Source: Thermohalobaculum sediminis (GTDB lineage Bacteria; Pseudomonadota; Alphaproteobacteria; Rhodobacterales; Rhodobacteraceae). From it: a stretch of DNA of 64,000 nt. Position 1 is the first letter of the stretch. Every line of letters begins with the position of its first letter. Of this stretch, positions 53,188 through 62,281 are shown one piece after another. The notes beneath the pieces are model-generated. The model saw nothing but the letters and a program-made list of their open reading frames with translations. It was not told the DNA's origin and did not search any database. The translations under genes and the position numbers were made by a program. The stretch is from NCBI RefSeq assembly GCF_023487995.1, contig NZ_JAMFKN010000011.1, positions 1-64,000 on the forward strand. Reading direction: 5' to 3'.

Positions 53188-54234
53188 ATGTCGATTAGCC
53201 CTCAGCCGCCGCATCCCGGCCACGAGCCGCCGGTCTTGGTGACCGGGGCGGCCGGGTTCATCGGCTATTACCTGGCCGAGAGGCTGCTTCAGGCCGGCCG
53301 GCCGGTGGTCGGCATCGACAACCTCAACGACTATTACGACCCCGCCCTCAAGGAAGCCCGGCTCGACCGGCTGCGCCAGCATCCCGGCTTCCGCTTCGAG
53401 CGGATAGACATCGCCGACCAGCGCGACATGCAGGACCTGTTCGCGCGGCTCCGACCCGCCATCGTGGCCCACATGGCGGCGCAGGCGGGCGTGGGCTATT
53501 CGATGGAGAACCCGCAGGCCTATGGCGCCTCGAACCTCGCGGGCTTCCTCAACGTCCTTGAAGGCTGCCGCGCGGTCGCGACGCGGCATCTCGTCTATGC
53601 CTCGTCGAGTTCGGTCTATGGCGGCAATGCAAGGGTTCCCTTCAGCATCCATGACAGCGTCGACCACCCCGTCAGCCTCTATGCCGCGACCAAGAAGGCG
53701 AACGAGCTGATGGCGCACAGCTATGCGGCGCTCTACGGGCTGCCGATGACGGGTCTTCGCTTCTTCACCGTCTACGGGCCCTGGGGACGGCCGGACATGG
53801 CGGTCTGGAAGTTCACCCGCGCGATCCTCGCGGGCGAACCGATCCGCGTGAACAATCACGGCCGGATGTGGCGCGATTTCACCTATATCGACGACATCGC
53901 CGAGGCGGTGGTCCGGCTCCTCGACCGCCCGGCCGAGGCCAATCCAGACTTCGACCGGATGGCGCCCGATCCGGGGTCGAGCTTCGCACCGCACCGCGTC
54001 TACAACATCGGCAACCGCAAGCCCGAAGCGCTGATGGAGCTGATCGGGCTGATCGAGGCCGAGACGGGGCGCAAGGGCATCCTAGAGATGCGCCCGCTTC
54101 CGCCGGGCGAGGTGGTGACCACCTCGGCCGACACCGCCGAGCTGGAAGCCGCCATCGTGTTCCGGCCGGCGACCCCGCTCGCCGATGGGATCGCGCGTTT
54201 CGTGCGCTGGTATCGCGACCACCACGGAATCTGA
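53188..54234 (+). CDS. NAD-dependent epimerase, probably UDP-glucuronate 4-epimerase
   Basis: The 348-residue short-chain dehydrogenase has the GxxGxxG motif VLVTGAAGFIGYYLAERLL, IDNLNDYYDPALKEARLDRL, HMAAQAGVGYSMENPQAY, the catalytic SSSSVYGGN and YAATKKANE (Tyr-x3-Lys) and RFFTVYGPWGRPDMA. NDYYDPALK and GRPDMA are typical of UDP-glucuronate (or uronate) 4-epimerases. It starts 12 bp after the UDP-glucose dehydrogenase gene, so UDP-galacturonate is the expected product. Confidence 0.9.
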   Translation: MSISPQPPHPGHEPPVLVTGAAGFIGYYLAERLLQAGRPVVGIDNLNDYYDPALKEARLDRLRQHPGFRFERIDIADQRDMQDLFARLRPAIVAHMAAQAGVGYSMENPQAYGASNLAGFLNVLEGCRAVATRHLVYASSSSVYGGNARVPFSIHDSVDHPVSLYAATKKANELMAHSYAALYGLPMTGLRFFTVYGPWGRPDMAVWKFTRAILAGEPIRVNNHGRMWRDFTYIDDIAEAVVRLLDRPAEANPDFDRMAPDPGSSFAPHRVYNIGNRKPEALMELIGLIEAETGRKGILEMRPLPPGEVVTTSADTAELEAAIVFRPATPLADGIARFVRWYRDHHGI

Positions 54235-54261
54235 TCGCACCCGCTGCCGCCCTAGGCTGCC

Positions 54262-55431
54262 CTATCCGGGCTTGTGACCCGCCATGAGCACCCGGCGTGA
54301 GCGATCGAGCAGCGAGAGGCGCTGACGCAAGGTCCCGGCCACCACGAACTTCAGCGCTACGCGCCGCATTGCGGCACGCCGCTGGGGGCCCGCGAAATCC
54401 TCGCGCGCGACCGCGGCGAGGATGAGCCGGGCCGCCATACGCTCCGAGAAGGTCGGCCGAGGCCAGGGCTCGGGCCAGCGGCTGCCGAAGACGGTTCCAG
54501 CCAGCGCCACCGCGATCCGCACGAAGCGCCCCGCCGCAATGCGCCGGGCGGCCGCGAGGTCCCCGGCAAGGTCGGCGTCGCTGCGCATCTCGACCAGCGT
54601 GGCGATGTCGTGCAGCCAACGCAGGCGGCTGAAGACGTGCTGCATGCCGTGGACCGACAGGAACACGAGGTCGCCGCGCGCGCTGGGGACGGCGATCCGC
54701 CGGCCGGTGTCGTCGATTTCGTGCACGCATGTGCCTGCCTTGAGCGCCGCGAGTCCCGGCCAGCCCCGATAAGCAATGCTGCGGGCATGCAGCTCAAGCG
54801 TGAAGTCATTTCCAGGGATCGTGAATTCGATATCCTTCACCGCCCGCTCGCTGGGACGCCGGCGCGCCGCCCCGGCCGCCGGTGATTGCGCGGGGCGATA
54901 GCCCAGGCCGGCGACGATGCCCGCGGCAGTCTCGAACTCGGCGTCCCCGACAAGAAGGTCGATATCGCGGCTTTGCCGAAGCGCGGCCGAGCCGTGGAGC
55001 CGCTCGGCGAGCGCCCAGCCCTTGAGCAGCAGTGGCTCGATGCCCGCGGCACCCAGTGCGTCCAGCATCCGAAGCGTTTCGGCCTTCTGCCGCAACCCGG
55101 ACAGCGCCGCATCCATCGCCGCCACCTGCAGGCGCGCGAGCGTTTTGGCGGGCGGCGCTAGCGCGGCAACCTGCCTCAGGACCACGGGCGCGACGCGATG
55201 GCGGTCGATCGCGAGATCGCCGAAGCGCTCCCACTCCTCCGCCCGAAGCGCCGCTGCAAGGCCAACGACCTCGGCGCGAGCATTCTCGGCCGCGACGCCG
55301 ACCGCAATGCAGCGCACAAGCAGCCTCAGCTCGCGCGGCCAGGAATGCGGCAGCGCCCGGAACGACTCGGTCGTCCCGCGACAGGGCCCTGCGCCCCGGT
55401 CCGGCATGTTCTCGCGCTCATGCGGTGCCAT
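54262..55431 (-). CDS. Nucleotidyltransferase-fold family protein
   Basis: The 389-residue protein resembles the uncharacterised NTP_transf_5-like family: ALGAAGIEPLLLKGWALAER, then LRQSRDIDLLVGDAEFETAA with the Asp-x-Asp metal pair. GAVKDIEFTIP-like and LELHARSIAYRGWP strands follow, then VHGMQHVFSRLRWLHDIATL. In other bacteria this type sits in polysaccharide clusters. Function is unknown. ATG at 55431 has GGAG five bases upstream. It is convergent with the epimerase gene. Confidence 0.7.
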   Translation of the reverse strand: MAPHERENMPDRGAGPCRGTTESFRALPHSWPRELRLLVRCIAVGVAAENARAEVVGLAAALRAEEWERFGDLAIDRHRVAPVVLRQVAALAPPAKTLARLQVAAMDAALSGLRQKAETLRMLDALGAAGIEPLLLKGWALAERLHGSAALRQSRDIDLLVGDAEFETAAGIVAGLGYRPAQSPAAGAARRRPSERAVKDIEFTIPGNDFTLELHARSIAYRGWPGLAALKAGTCVHEIDDTGRRIAVPSARGDLVFLSVHGMQHVFSRLRWLHDIATLVEMRSDADLAGDLAAARRIAAGRFVRIAVALAGTVFGSRWPEPWPRPTFSERMAARLILAAVAREDFAGPQRRAAMRRVALKFVVAGTLRQRLSLLDRSRRVLMAGHKPG

Positions 55432-55711
55432 ATTCTCCGGCCCTTCCCGCCCGCAAAGCACCGGGCGGCCCCCACGACGAGCTTTAGCCAAGATCGCGCC
55501 ACTGGGAAACGCCCTGCGGACACGAAACCCGCGCCGCGGGGTCTGGCAAGGCACAACATGGCAGGCCCGCGACCCATGCAACAAGCGGGACGCCGAAGGC
55601 GCGCGGCGGCCCATGTGGCGGACACCCCTTCTCTGGTGCCAGGCGGAAACAGACCGAAGCCCGAACGGCGCTACACGGCCAAACCGCCGCCAGGGCGCCG
55701 CGGTGGTTCGG

Positions 55712-56359
55712 TCATAGTTCCTGCCGCATCACGTCCAGTACCAACACATCGGCGACCTCGTCACCCAGGACGCGCCGTGCCGCAAGGCGCAGGTTGCGCC
55801 GCATCTCGTCGAGCACGCGACCATCGGTGTAGGTTTCGTCGAACGCGCCTGTGTAGGACATCGCAAAAAGCTCGCGCAGGAAGGCGTCCCGCAGACGAGG
55901 TAGCATCTTGTGCGTGGCCTCGCTTATCGCCGCGGGCACGTCGACGGCCAGCTCGAACAGGATCAGCGCGCGCGTGTTCCGGCCGCGCACCACGGGTATG
56001 ATGAGCTGCCGCCCGACGGCGATGAAGCTGCGTGCCCCCGAGCCGTATCCCGGCTGCTCATGGCGTGTGGACGCCTGCGCGGGACCGCCGACGCCGTGCC
56101 CGGATGAGCCTCCCAACGCGTCCCCGCCGCCTCGTTGCGTTTTGGAGCGATCGGGCGGCGGCAGTGTCGAGGATGCGGCCCCGGGCTGCCCCTCGCCTGC
56201 CGCATCGTCCGGCGGGACAGCTCGCCCTTCACCCGGTGCCGATTCGCCCTGCGGCGGTGCGGCGGACTGCACCTCGGCCGGCGCGATCAGCGCGGCCGAG
56301 ACGCCTCCGCCAAGAGCCCCGAGACCGAGGAGTGCGAGCAGGAGCAGAATTCTTGGCAC
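55712..56359 (-). CDS. fliL: FliL-like flagellar basal body-associated protein
   Basis: A 215-residue protein with one N-terminal span (LLLLALLGLGALGGGVSAAL), an ~80-residue Gly/Ser/Pro-rich linker and a C-terminal part: ARSFIAVGRQLIIPVV, LILFELAVDVPAAISEATH and LPRLRDAFLRELFAMSY. These fit the FliL family that stabilises stator units. The linker is longer than usual. The start is GTG at 56359. It follows flgH by 14 bp. Confidence 0.78.
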   Translation of the reverse strand: MPRILLLLALLGLGALGGGVSAALIAPAEVQSAAPPQGESAPGEGRAVPPDDAAGEGQPGAASSTLPPPDRSKTQRGGGDALGGSSGHGVGGPAQASTRHEQPGYGSGARSFIAVGRQLIIPVVRGRNTRALILFELAVDVPAAISEATHKMLPRLRDAFLRELFAMSYTGAFDETYTDGRVLDEMRRNLRLAARRVLGDEVADVLVLDVMRQEL

Positions 56360-56373
56360 GCCCGCCCCCGGCC

Positions 56374-57117
56374 TCAGAACGGCACGATCAGATCGACGAG
56401 CTGCTGCCCGATGCGGGGCTGCTGCACATCCGTGATCTGGCCCCTGCCGCCATAGACGATGCGCGCGTCGGCGATCTTGTCGTAGCCGATCTCGTTGCGG
56501 CGCGAGATGTCCTCGGGCCGCACGATGCCGCTGACCTGCAGCTCGCGCAGCTCGAAATTCACCCGCACTTCCTGGCTGCCGCGGATGATCATGTGGCCGT
56601 TCGGCAGTATCTCCTGCACCGTCGCGGCCAGCCGCAGGGTGATCTCCTCGTTTCGAGTGACGCTTCCCGTGCCGTTCGAGCTCGACGACCCGCTCGCCGA
56701 GACCGCGGGCTCGAGCGTGTTCGCGCCGGGCAGCACGACATCGGCAACCGCCGGCAGGCCGAACAGTGCGGACACGCCGACCTCGTCTGACCCGGTGCGG
56801 GCGCGGGTGGTCTCGTTCGACAGATCTGCCTCATCGTCAATCTCGACAACGACGGTGAGAATATCGCCACGCGCCCGCGCCCGTCGGTCGCCGAACAACG
56901 ATTGCGGCCCCGCATTCCAAAGCGAGGCGGGCGCCGCCATTCGCGCGGGCGCCGCGGGCATGCTCGCCAACGCCACACGCTCCGCGGCGGGAGGCGGGAC
57001 ATGCATCTTTGCCTCGGCACCCGGCGGGGTGACGGTTGGCGGGCGTCCGAGGTGGTCGAGCTGACCGGCGCAGCCAGCCGCCGCCAGCGCAACGATCAGC
57101 GGCCAGCCGCGGATCAC
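56374..57117 (-). CDS. flgH: Flagellar L-ring protein FlgH
   Basis: The 247-residue outer-membrane lipoprotein has a lipobox (LIVALAAAGCAGQ, Cys about residue 16). Its L-ring domain shows SLFGDRRARARGDILTVVVE, LSNETTRARTGSDEVG, VTRNEEITLRLAATVQEILP, NGHMIIRGSQEVRVNFELRE and SGIVRPEDISRRNEI. The GTG at 57117 overlaps the flgA stop. Complete and typical. Confidence 0.94.
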   Translation of the reverse strand: MIRGWPLIVALAAAGCAGQLDHLGRPPTVTPPGAEAKMHVPPPAAERVALASMPAAPARMAAPASLWNAGPQSLFGDRRARARGDILTVVVEIDDEADLSNETTRARTGSDEVGVSALFGLPAVADVVLPGANTLEPAVSASGSSSSNGTGSVTRNEEITLRLAATVQEILPNGHMIIRGSQEVRVNFELRELQVSGIVRPEDISRRNEIGYDKIADARIVYGGRGQITDVQQPRIGQQLVDLIVPF

Positions 57118-57500
57118 CGCCGGACCTCCACCTGAGCGGGCGCGATGACGCGGCCCGCGACCGGCTGGCGCGAGTCGAGGTTGAGCACGCGGATGCGCTC
57201 CCCCTGCCCGCCCGCTTCCAGCGCTCGCCCCTCCGTGCGGATCTCGAGCCGGCCGCCAATGAAACGCAGCGTCACGACATCGTTGCGCCGCACCAGCGTC
57301 GGCGGACCCAGCTCCTGCAGCGTCACCGGACGGCCGGCATAGATCGCGCGGCGTGCCTCGAGACCGATCATCTCGTCGCGCAGCCGCAGCGCCTCTGGGT
57401 CGCTCGCCGCGACCCGAAGGTCCGCCGCCGCCAGGACCGCACCGGGCGCGATGGTCCGCGAGGACGGCGAGGCAGCGCAGGCCGAGGTGGTCGCAGGCAT
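57114..57500 (-). CDS. flgA: Flagellar P-ring chaperone FlgA, probably 5'-truncated
   Basis: The SAF-type core of FlgA is clear: RTIAPGAVLAAADLRVAAS, EMIGLEARRAIYAGRPVTLQ, GPPTLVRRNDVVTLRFIGG and AGGQGERIRVLNLDSRQPVA. FlgA works in the periplasm and needs a signal peptide. None is seen: upstream of RTIAPGA the frame gives only MPATTSACAASPSS (ATG 57500) or, from ATG 57569, an Arg/Ser-rich stretch. The same bases on the other strand encode a FliG-like tail. The gene therefore appears to have lost its start by rearrangement. It may be non-functional. Confidence 0.7.
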   Translation of the reverse strand: MPATTSACAASPSSRTIAPGAVLAAADLRVAASDPEALRLRDEMIGLEARRAIYAGRPVTLQELGPPTLVRRNDVVTLRFIGGRLEIRTEGRALEAGGQGERIRVLNLDSRQPVAGRVIAPAQVEVRR

Positions 57501-57558
57501 CCGGACCCTCGAGGCCGAGGGACGCCTGCGCCTCGTCGCGCTCGAGGAGGACCAGTAA
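57451..57558 (+). pseudogene. fliG: 3'-terminal fragment of fliG
   Basis: The plus frame reads AMVREDGEAAQAEVVAGIRT, then LEAEGRLRLVALEEDQ and TAA. This lines up with the end of FliG (E. coli: GPVRLSQVENEQKAILLIVR then RLAETGEMVIGSGEDTYV) in spacing of Gly, Glu-x2-Gln, Arg-x-Leu, Gly and the final acidic tail. Upstream of about 57450 the frame has no likeness to FliG and is antisense to flgA. Only the last ~35 codons are present. Confidence 0.5.
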
Positions 57559-58237
57559 CCCCGGGGCATGGCATGAAGCGGCGGGGCGGACGCCTCGACT
57601 CGTGCGGTGCCTTTCTTGGAATGCCCCGCCCCGGTGCAGGATCGCAGAATGCCCCGAAATGCGGCGAGCTGACCGGCGCCGCGTGGCCGGGCCGGGCATC
57701 ACGTGGCCGCCTGCGCCGGCCTGCGCGAGGCCCCGCTGCGTCCCGAACGTCTAGCGGACAAGGGGCGCCAGGGCCGTTCCCCGGCGTCGTCGACGAGCCG
57801 ACGCCTCGCCGCGCGACGCGCATTGTCGCGCAGGCCCGCAAGGCCCGAGGCTCCTCGCGGCTCGCATCGCCACGGCCGGTCTCACGCCCTCGGCGGCGCC
57901 GGCGGTCCCGTCGGCGGTCATTCTGGCAGAGCGCCGCAGCGCCAAAGGCAACTGCCAGGGCGCCCCCCCGCAGCAGCGACCGGTGGCACGCTCGGAAGAA
58001 CCATCTACCGTTCGCCCCGTCGCTTCGATTTCGCCACGACGCCGCCATGCTTTCGTCGCGTTGCATTCTGCGCCGCCAACTCGACGCCACAGACAATTTA
58101 ATTTTCAATGATTTCTTGACCGCACTCCTTCCTGCAGGTAGCAAAAAACGTGCTTTGAGCCGACTTCGGGCCCGTGTCGAGTTCCCCTGATTGTTCTGGT
58201 GTCGTTCAAGTGTGTCGCTTACCCGGGATGTTTCGTG
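57559..58237. other. Region without a recognisable gene
   Basis: About 680 bp in which I find no convincing protein. Short open frames on both strands are Arg/Pro/Ala-rich, as expected for non-coding GC-rich DNA. The first 500 bp could be decayed flagellar sequence (flgG/flgF or fliG neighbours would be expected near flgA) but no motif survives. The last 150 bp are AT-richer and carry a probable promoter for the sugar transferase. Confidence 0.5.
58116..58144 (+). promoter_or_regulatory. Probable promoter of the sugar transferase gene
   Basis: TTGACC (58116-58121) and TAGCAA (58139-58144) are 17 bp apart in a locally AT-rich stretch about 95 bases before the sugar transferase ATG. The -35 has five of six consensus bases, the -10 is weak. 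Confidence 0.45.
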
Positions 58238-58927
58238 ATGAACACGAAGTTCGATAGCGCCCTTGCAACGCTCTCCTTCATCGGGGTCGGGGGGGGGCAG
58301 CTCTCCGTCGGGCCGGGGCATTCCGTGGCTCCTCCGGGGGCGTTTGCGCTCGCATGCAAGCGTGCCTGCGACATCGCGGCGTCCATCATCGCCATCCCTT
58401 TCATCGTCGTCGCGGGTGTCTTCCTCGCGGCCCTGAACCCGGTCTGGAACCCCGGCCCCCTGCTCTACCGCCAGACGCGGATGGGTAAGGACTGCAAGCC
58501 CTTCACCGCGATCAAGTTCCGCTCGATGCGCTGCGCGGGAGGGCAGAGCCGCGGCCCCGGCGATCCGGTCGAGAAGCATCGCATCACGCCGCTCGGCCGC
58601 TTCCTGCGCCGCAACCGGATCGACGAGCTGCCGCAGTTCTTCAACATCATCCGCGGCGAGATGAGCCTTATCGGCCCCCGGCCCGACTTCTGGGAGCACG
58701 CGGTCCACTTCGTCGACAGCGTGCCCGGATATCGCGAACGGCACGTGGTCAAGCCCGGCCTGACCGGCCTCGCCCAGGTCCATCTCGGCTATGCCGAGGG
58801 GGTCGAGGCAACGTTCCGCAAGGTTCGCCACGACCTCGACTACATCCGGCGCATGCGCCCTTCGCTCGAACTCGCGATCCTGTGGCGCACCGTCGTCGTG
58901 GTGACGACCGGGTTCGGCGCGCGCTGA
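58238..58927 (+). CDS. Sugar transferase (bacterial polyprenyl-phosphate glycosyl-1-phosphate transferase)
   Basis: The 229-residue protein has one N-terminal span (SIIAIPFIVVAGVFLAALNP) and the catalytic domain of the WcaJ/ExoY type: KRACDIAASI, LLYRQTRMGKDCKPFTAIKF, RSMR, LGRFLRRNRIDELPQFFNII, MSLIGPRPDF with the active-site Asp-Glu and PRP loop, and GLTGLAQVHLGYAEG. It transfers the first sugar-1-phosphate to undecaprenyl phosphate to start exopolysaccharide or O-antigen. ATG at 58238 is preferred to the GTG at 58199. No other polysaccharide genes follow directly. Confidence 0.92.
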   Translation: MNTKFDSALATLSFIGVGGGQLSVGPGHSVAPPGAFALACKRACDIAASIIAIPFIVVAGVFLAALNPVWNPGPLLYRQTRMGKDCKPFTAIKFRSMRCAGGQSRGPGDPVEKHRITPLGRFLRRNRIDELPQFFNIIRGEMSLIGPRPDFWEHAVHFVDSVPGYRERHVVKPGLTGLAQVHLGYAEGVEATFRKVRHDLDYIRRMRPSLELAILWRTVVVVTTGFGAR

Positions 58928-58948
58928 CTCGCGCGCCGCGCTCGCGAC

Positions 58949-60096
58949 TCAGTCCGACAGCACACCGGCCAGTTCGGCTGCGGTCAGTTCGACCGGATTG
59001 CCCTTCATCGACGACGACAGCGTTGCGGCCTCGGCGATCGCCGTGACATCGCCCGGCCCGATCCCGAGCTCGCCGGTCCCCGGCACGCCCGCACCGTCGA
59101 CGAAGCCCGCGAGCGCGTCCAGCGCCTCGCCCTCGGCCACGCCGAAGGCCCCCGCGATCATCCCCCGCAGCGCCGCGAGCCTTGCCCGCGCGGGATGCGA
59201 TGGCGACCGCGCCGCGAGTGCCGCCTCGTTCGCCGCCAGCACCCGCGGCAACAGCCGGCCGCAGATCGCGCCATGCGCCGCGCCCGTTCGCCCTCCGATC
59301 ACGCCGGCCAGGCCATGCACCGCCCCCAGCTTCGCGTTCGCGAGCGCGAGGCCACCGCACAGGCTGACCCATGCCATCTCGGTTCGCGCCTCGCGGTCGC
59401 CGGGCACCTCCAGCACACGTGGCAGCGCCGCCAGACCCCGCGGGATTGCGTCGCGGCACAGCGCGTCCGTCATCGGTGTCGCGAAGGGCGACAGCCACGG
59501 CTCGATCACCTGCGTCAGCGCGTCGAGCCCGGTCGCCGCCGTCACCCCGCGGGGCAGGCCCAGCGTCAGTTCCGGGTCGATCAGCGCGAGCCGCGGCAGC
59601 AGGCGCCGATCGCGCAGCGACACCTTGCGGCCCTCGCCTTTCACGCCGATCACCGCGTTGCGGGTGACCTCGGCGCCGGTTCCCGCAGTGGTGGGCACCG
59701 CGATCATCGCCGGCGGGTCGGTCGTCAGCGGCAGGCCGCGGCCGATCACCTCGAGATGATCGAGCACCGCGCCCGGCTCGCGCATCAGCCCCGCCAGCGC
59801 CTTGGCCGCGTCGATGGCCGAGCCGCCGCCGATGCCGATCACCACGTCCGGCCGGAAGGCACGCGCCTCGGCCAGCGCCGCCTCGATGCCGGCGAGCTCG
59901 GGCTCGCCCGCCGTCGCGGCGGTCGCGACCTCCATCCCCGCGGCCGCCAGCGCTCCGGTCAGCCAGCCCGCGCGCGCGGGATCGGCACCGGTCACCACCA
60001 GCACGCGCCGCCCCGCGGCCCGCGCTGCCGCCACCGCCTCGCGCGAGACGCCCGCCCCGAAGCGGATCTCGCCGGCGGTGGAGAACGCCCAGGGCG

Positions 60097-60100
<4 letters not shown>
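58949..60100 (-). CDS. Iron-containing alcohol dehydrogenase family protein
   Basis: A 383-residue protein of the type III ADH family. The NAD loop is [20 protein letters not shown] (about residue 88). Other marks are [45 protein letters not shown] and the metal site His in [20 protein letters not shown]. The start is GTG at 60100, overlapping the glpK stop, so it is coupled to glycerol kinase. The substrate may be glycerol, lactaldehyde or another small alcohol; it is not identifiable by motif. Confidence 0.88.
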
Positions 60101-61581
<1,481 letters not shown>

Positions 61582-61673
61582 GGCTGCGGCCTCCCCCGGC
61601 TTGTGGTTGGCCCGGAGCGTGCAGGCCCGGCCGCGTCGATGTCAACGCCCCCGCGCGCGACCGCCCGCGCGGC

Positions 61674-62078
61674 TCACTCGCCAAGGATCGCGCGCGTGAT
61701 CGCAAGCCCCGCCAGCGCCGCGCCCGCCGTCAGCGCCGTGCCCCAGGCGACGTCGGTCGCCACCATCTCCCAGGTCCAGCCGCGCAGGGTGGCGAAGTTC
61801 GTGGCCTCGTAGGTGCCGTAAGCGAAGAAGCCGAACAGCGCGGCATTGAGCGCCGCCCCGCCCCAGTCGCCGCTGCGCCATGCGGGGGCCGAGGCGAACC
61901 ACAGGATGCCGATCACGTAGAGCAGGTAGAACCCCGCCGCTGGCGCGAGCCGGATCTCGTCGGCCAGCAGGTCGCCCACGTTGCGTTCGAACAGCGGGCG
62001 CATCACCAGCTTGAGCCAGATCGCGTCGACCACGAGAAAGATGACCGCGGTCGAGAGGTAGAGGACGAGATACGGCAC
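61674..62078 (-). CDS. DUF2177 family membrane protein
   Basis: A 134-residue protein with four spans: YLVLYLSTAVIFLVVDAIWL, AAGFYLLYVIGILWFAS, AALFGFFAYGTYEATNFATL and ALTAGAALAGLAITRAIL. The AYGTYEATNFATLRGW loop with VVDAIWL is the DUF2177 signature. Function unknown. GTG at 62078 has GGGAG upstream. It is divergent from the AAA+ gene and lies 92 bp upstream of glpK on the same strand. Confidence 0.88.
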   Translation of the reverse strand: MPYLVLYLSTAVIFLVVDAIWLKLVMRPLFERNVGDLLADEIRLAPAAGFYLLYVIGILWFASAPAWRSGDWGGAALNAALFGFFAYGTYEATNFATLRGWTWEMVATDVAWGTALTAGAALAGLAITRAILGE

Positions 62079-62185
62079 GGCTGGCTCCCTGGTTCTTCCC
62101 GGCTGCCGGGGAGCTAGCGCGGATCGCCGCCGGATCGAGGGCCCACGTCGCATCCGGGCAATTCCGGGCGCTTGCACGCATCCCC

Positions 62186-62199
62186 TTGACCTGCGTCAA
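62186..62199. promoter_or_regulatory. FNR/FnrL-like inverted repeat between divergent genes
   Basis: TTGACCTGCGTCAA is a perfect 5-bp inverted repeat with a 4-bp centre, matching the layout TTGAT-N4-ATCAA of FNR/CRP-family oxygen regulators with one base changed in each arm. It lies 82 bp before the AAA+ start and 107 bp before the DUF2177 start. It could control either gene. Confidence 0.5.
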
Positions 62200-62281
62200 G
62201 GCGCCGCCCGATGCTTGCGCTCATGGTATCGGTGGGTGTGGAGGGGCCGGGCGCGGCCCCGCGAGCGGAGCGGGTTGCCCG

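Noticed and set aside
57703-58101. A possible small gene in the flgA/sugar-transferase gap
   Set aside because: The product is Arg/Pro/Ala-rich, has no ribosome site or recognisable domain and looks like non-coding GC-rich DNA.
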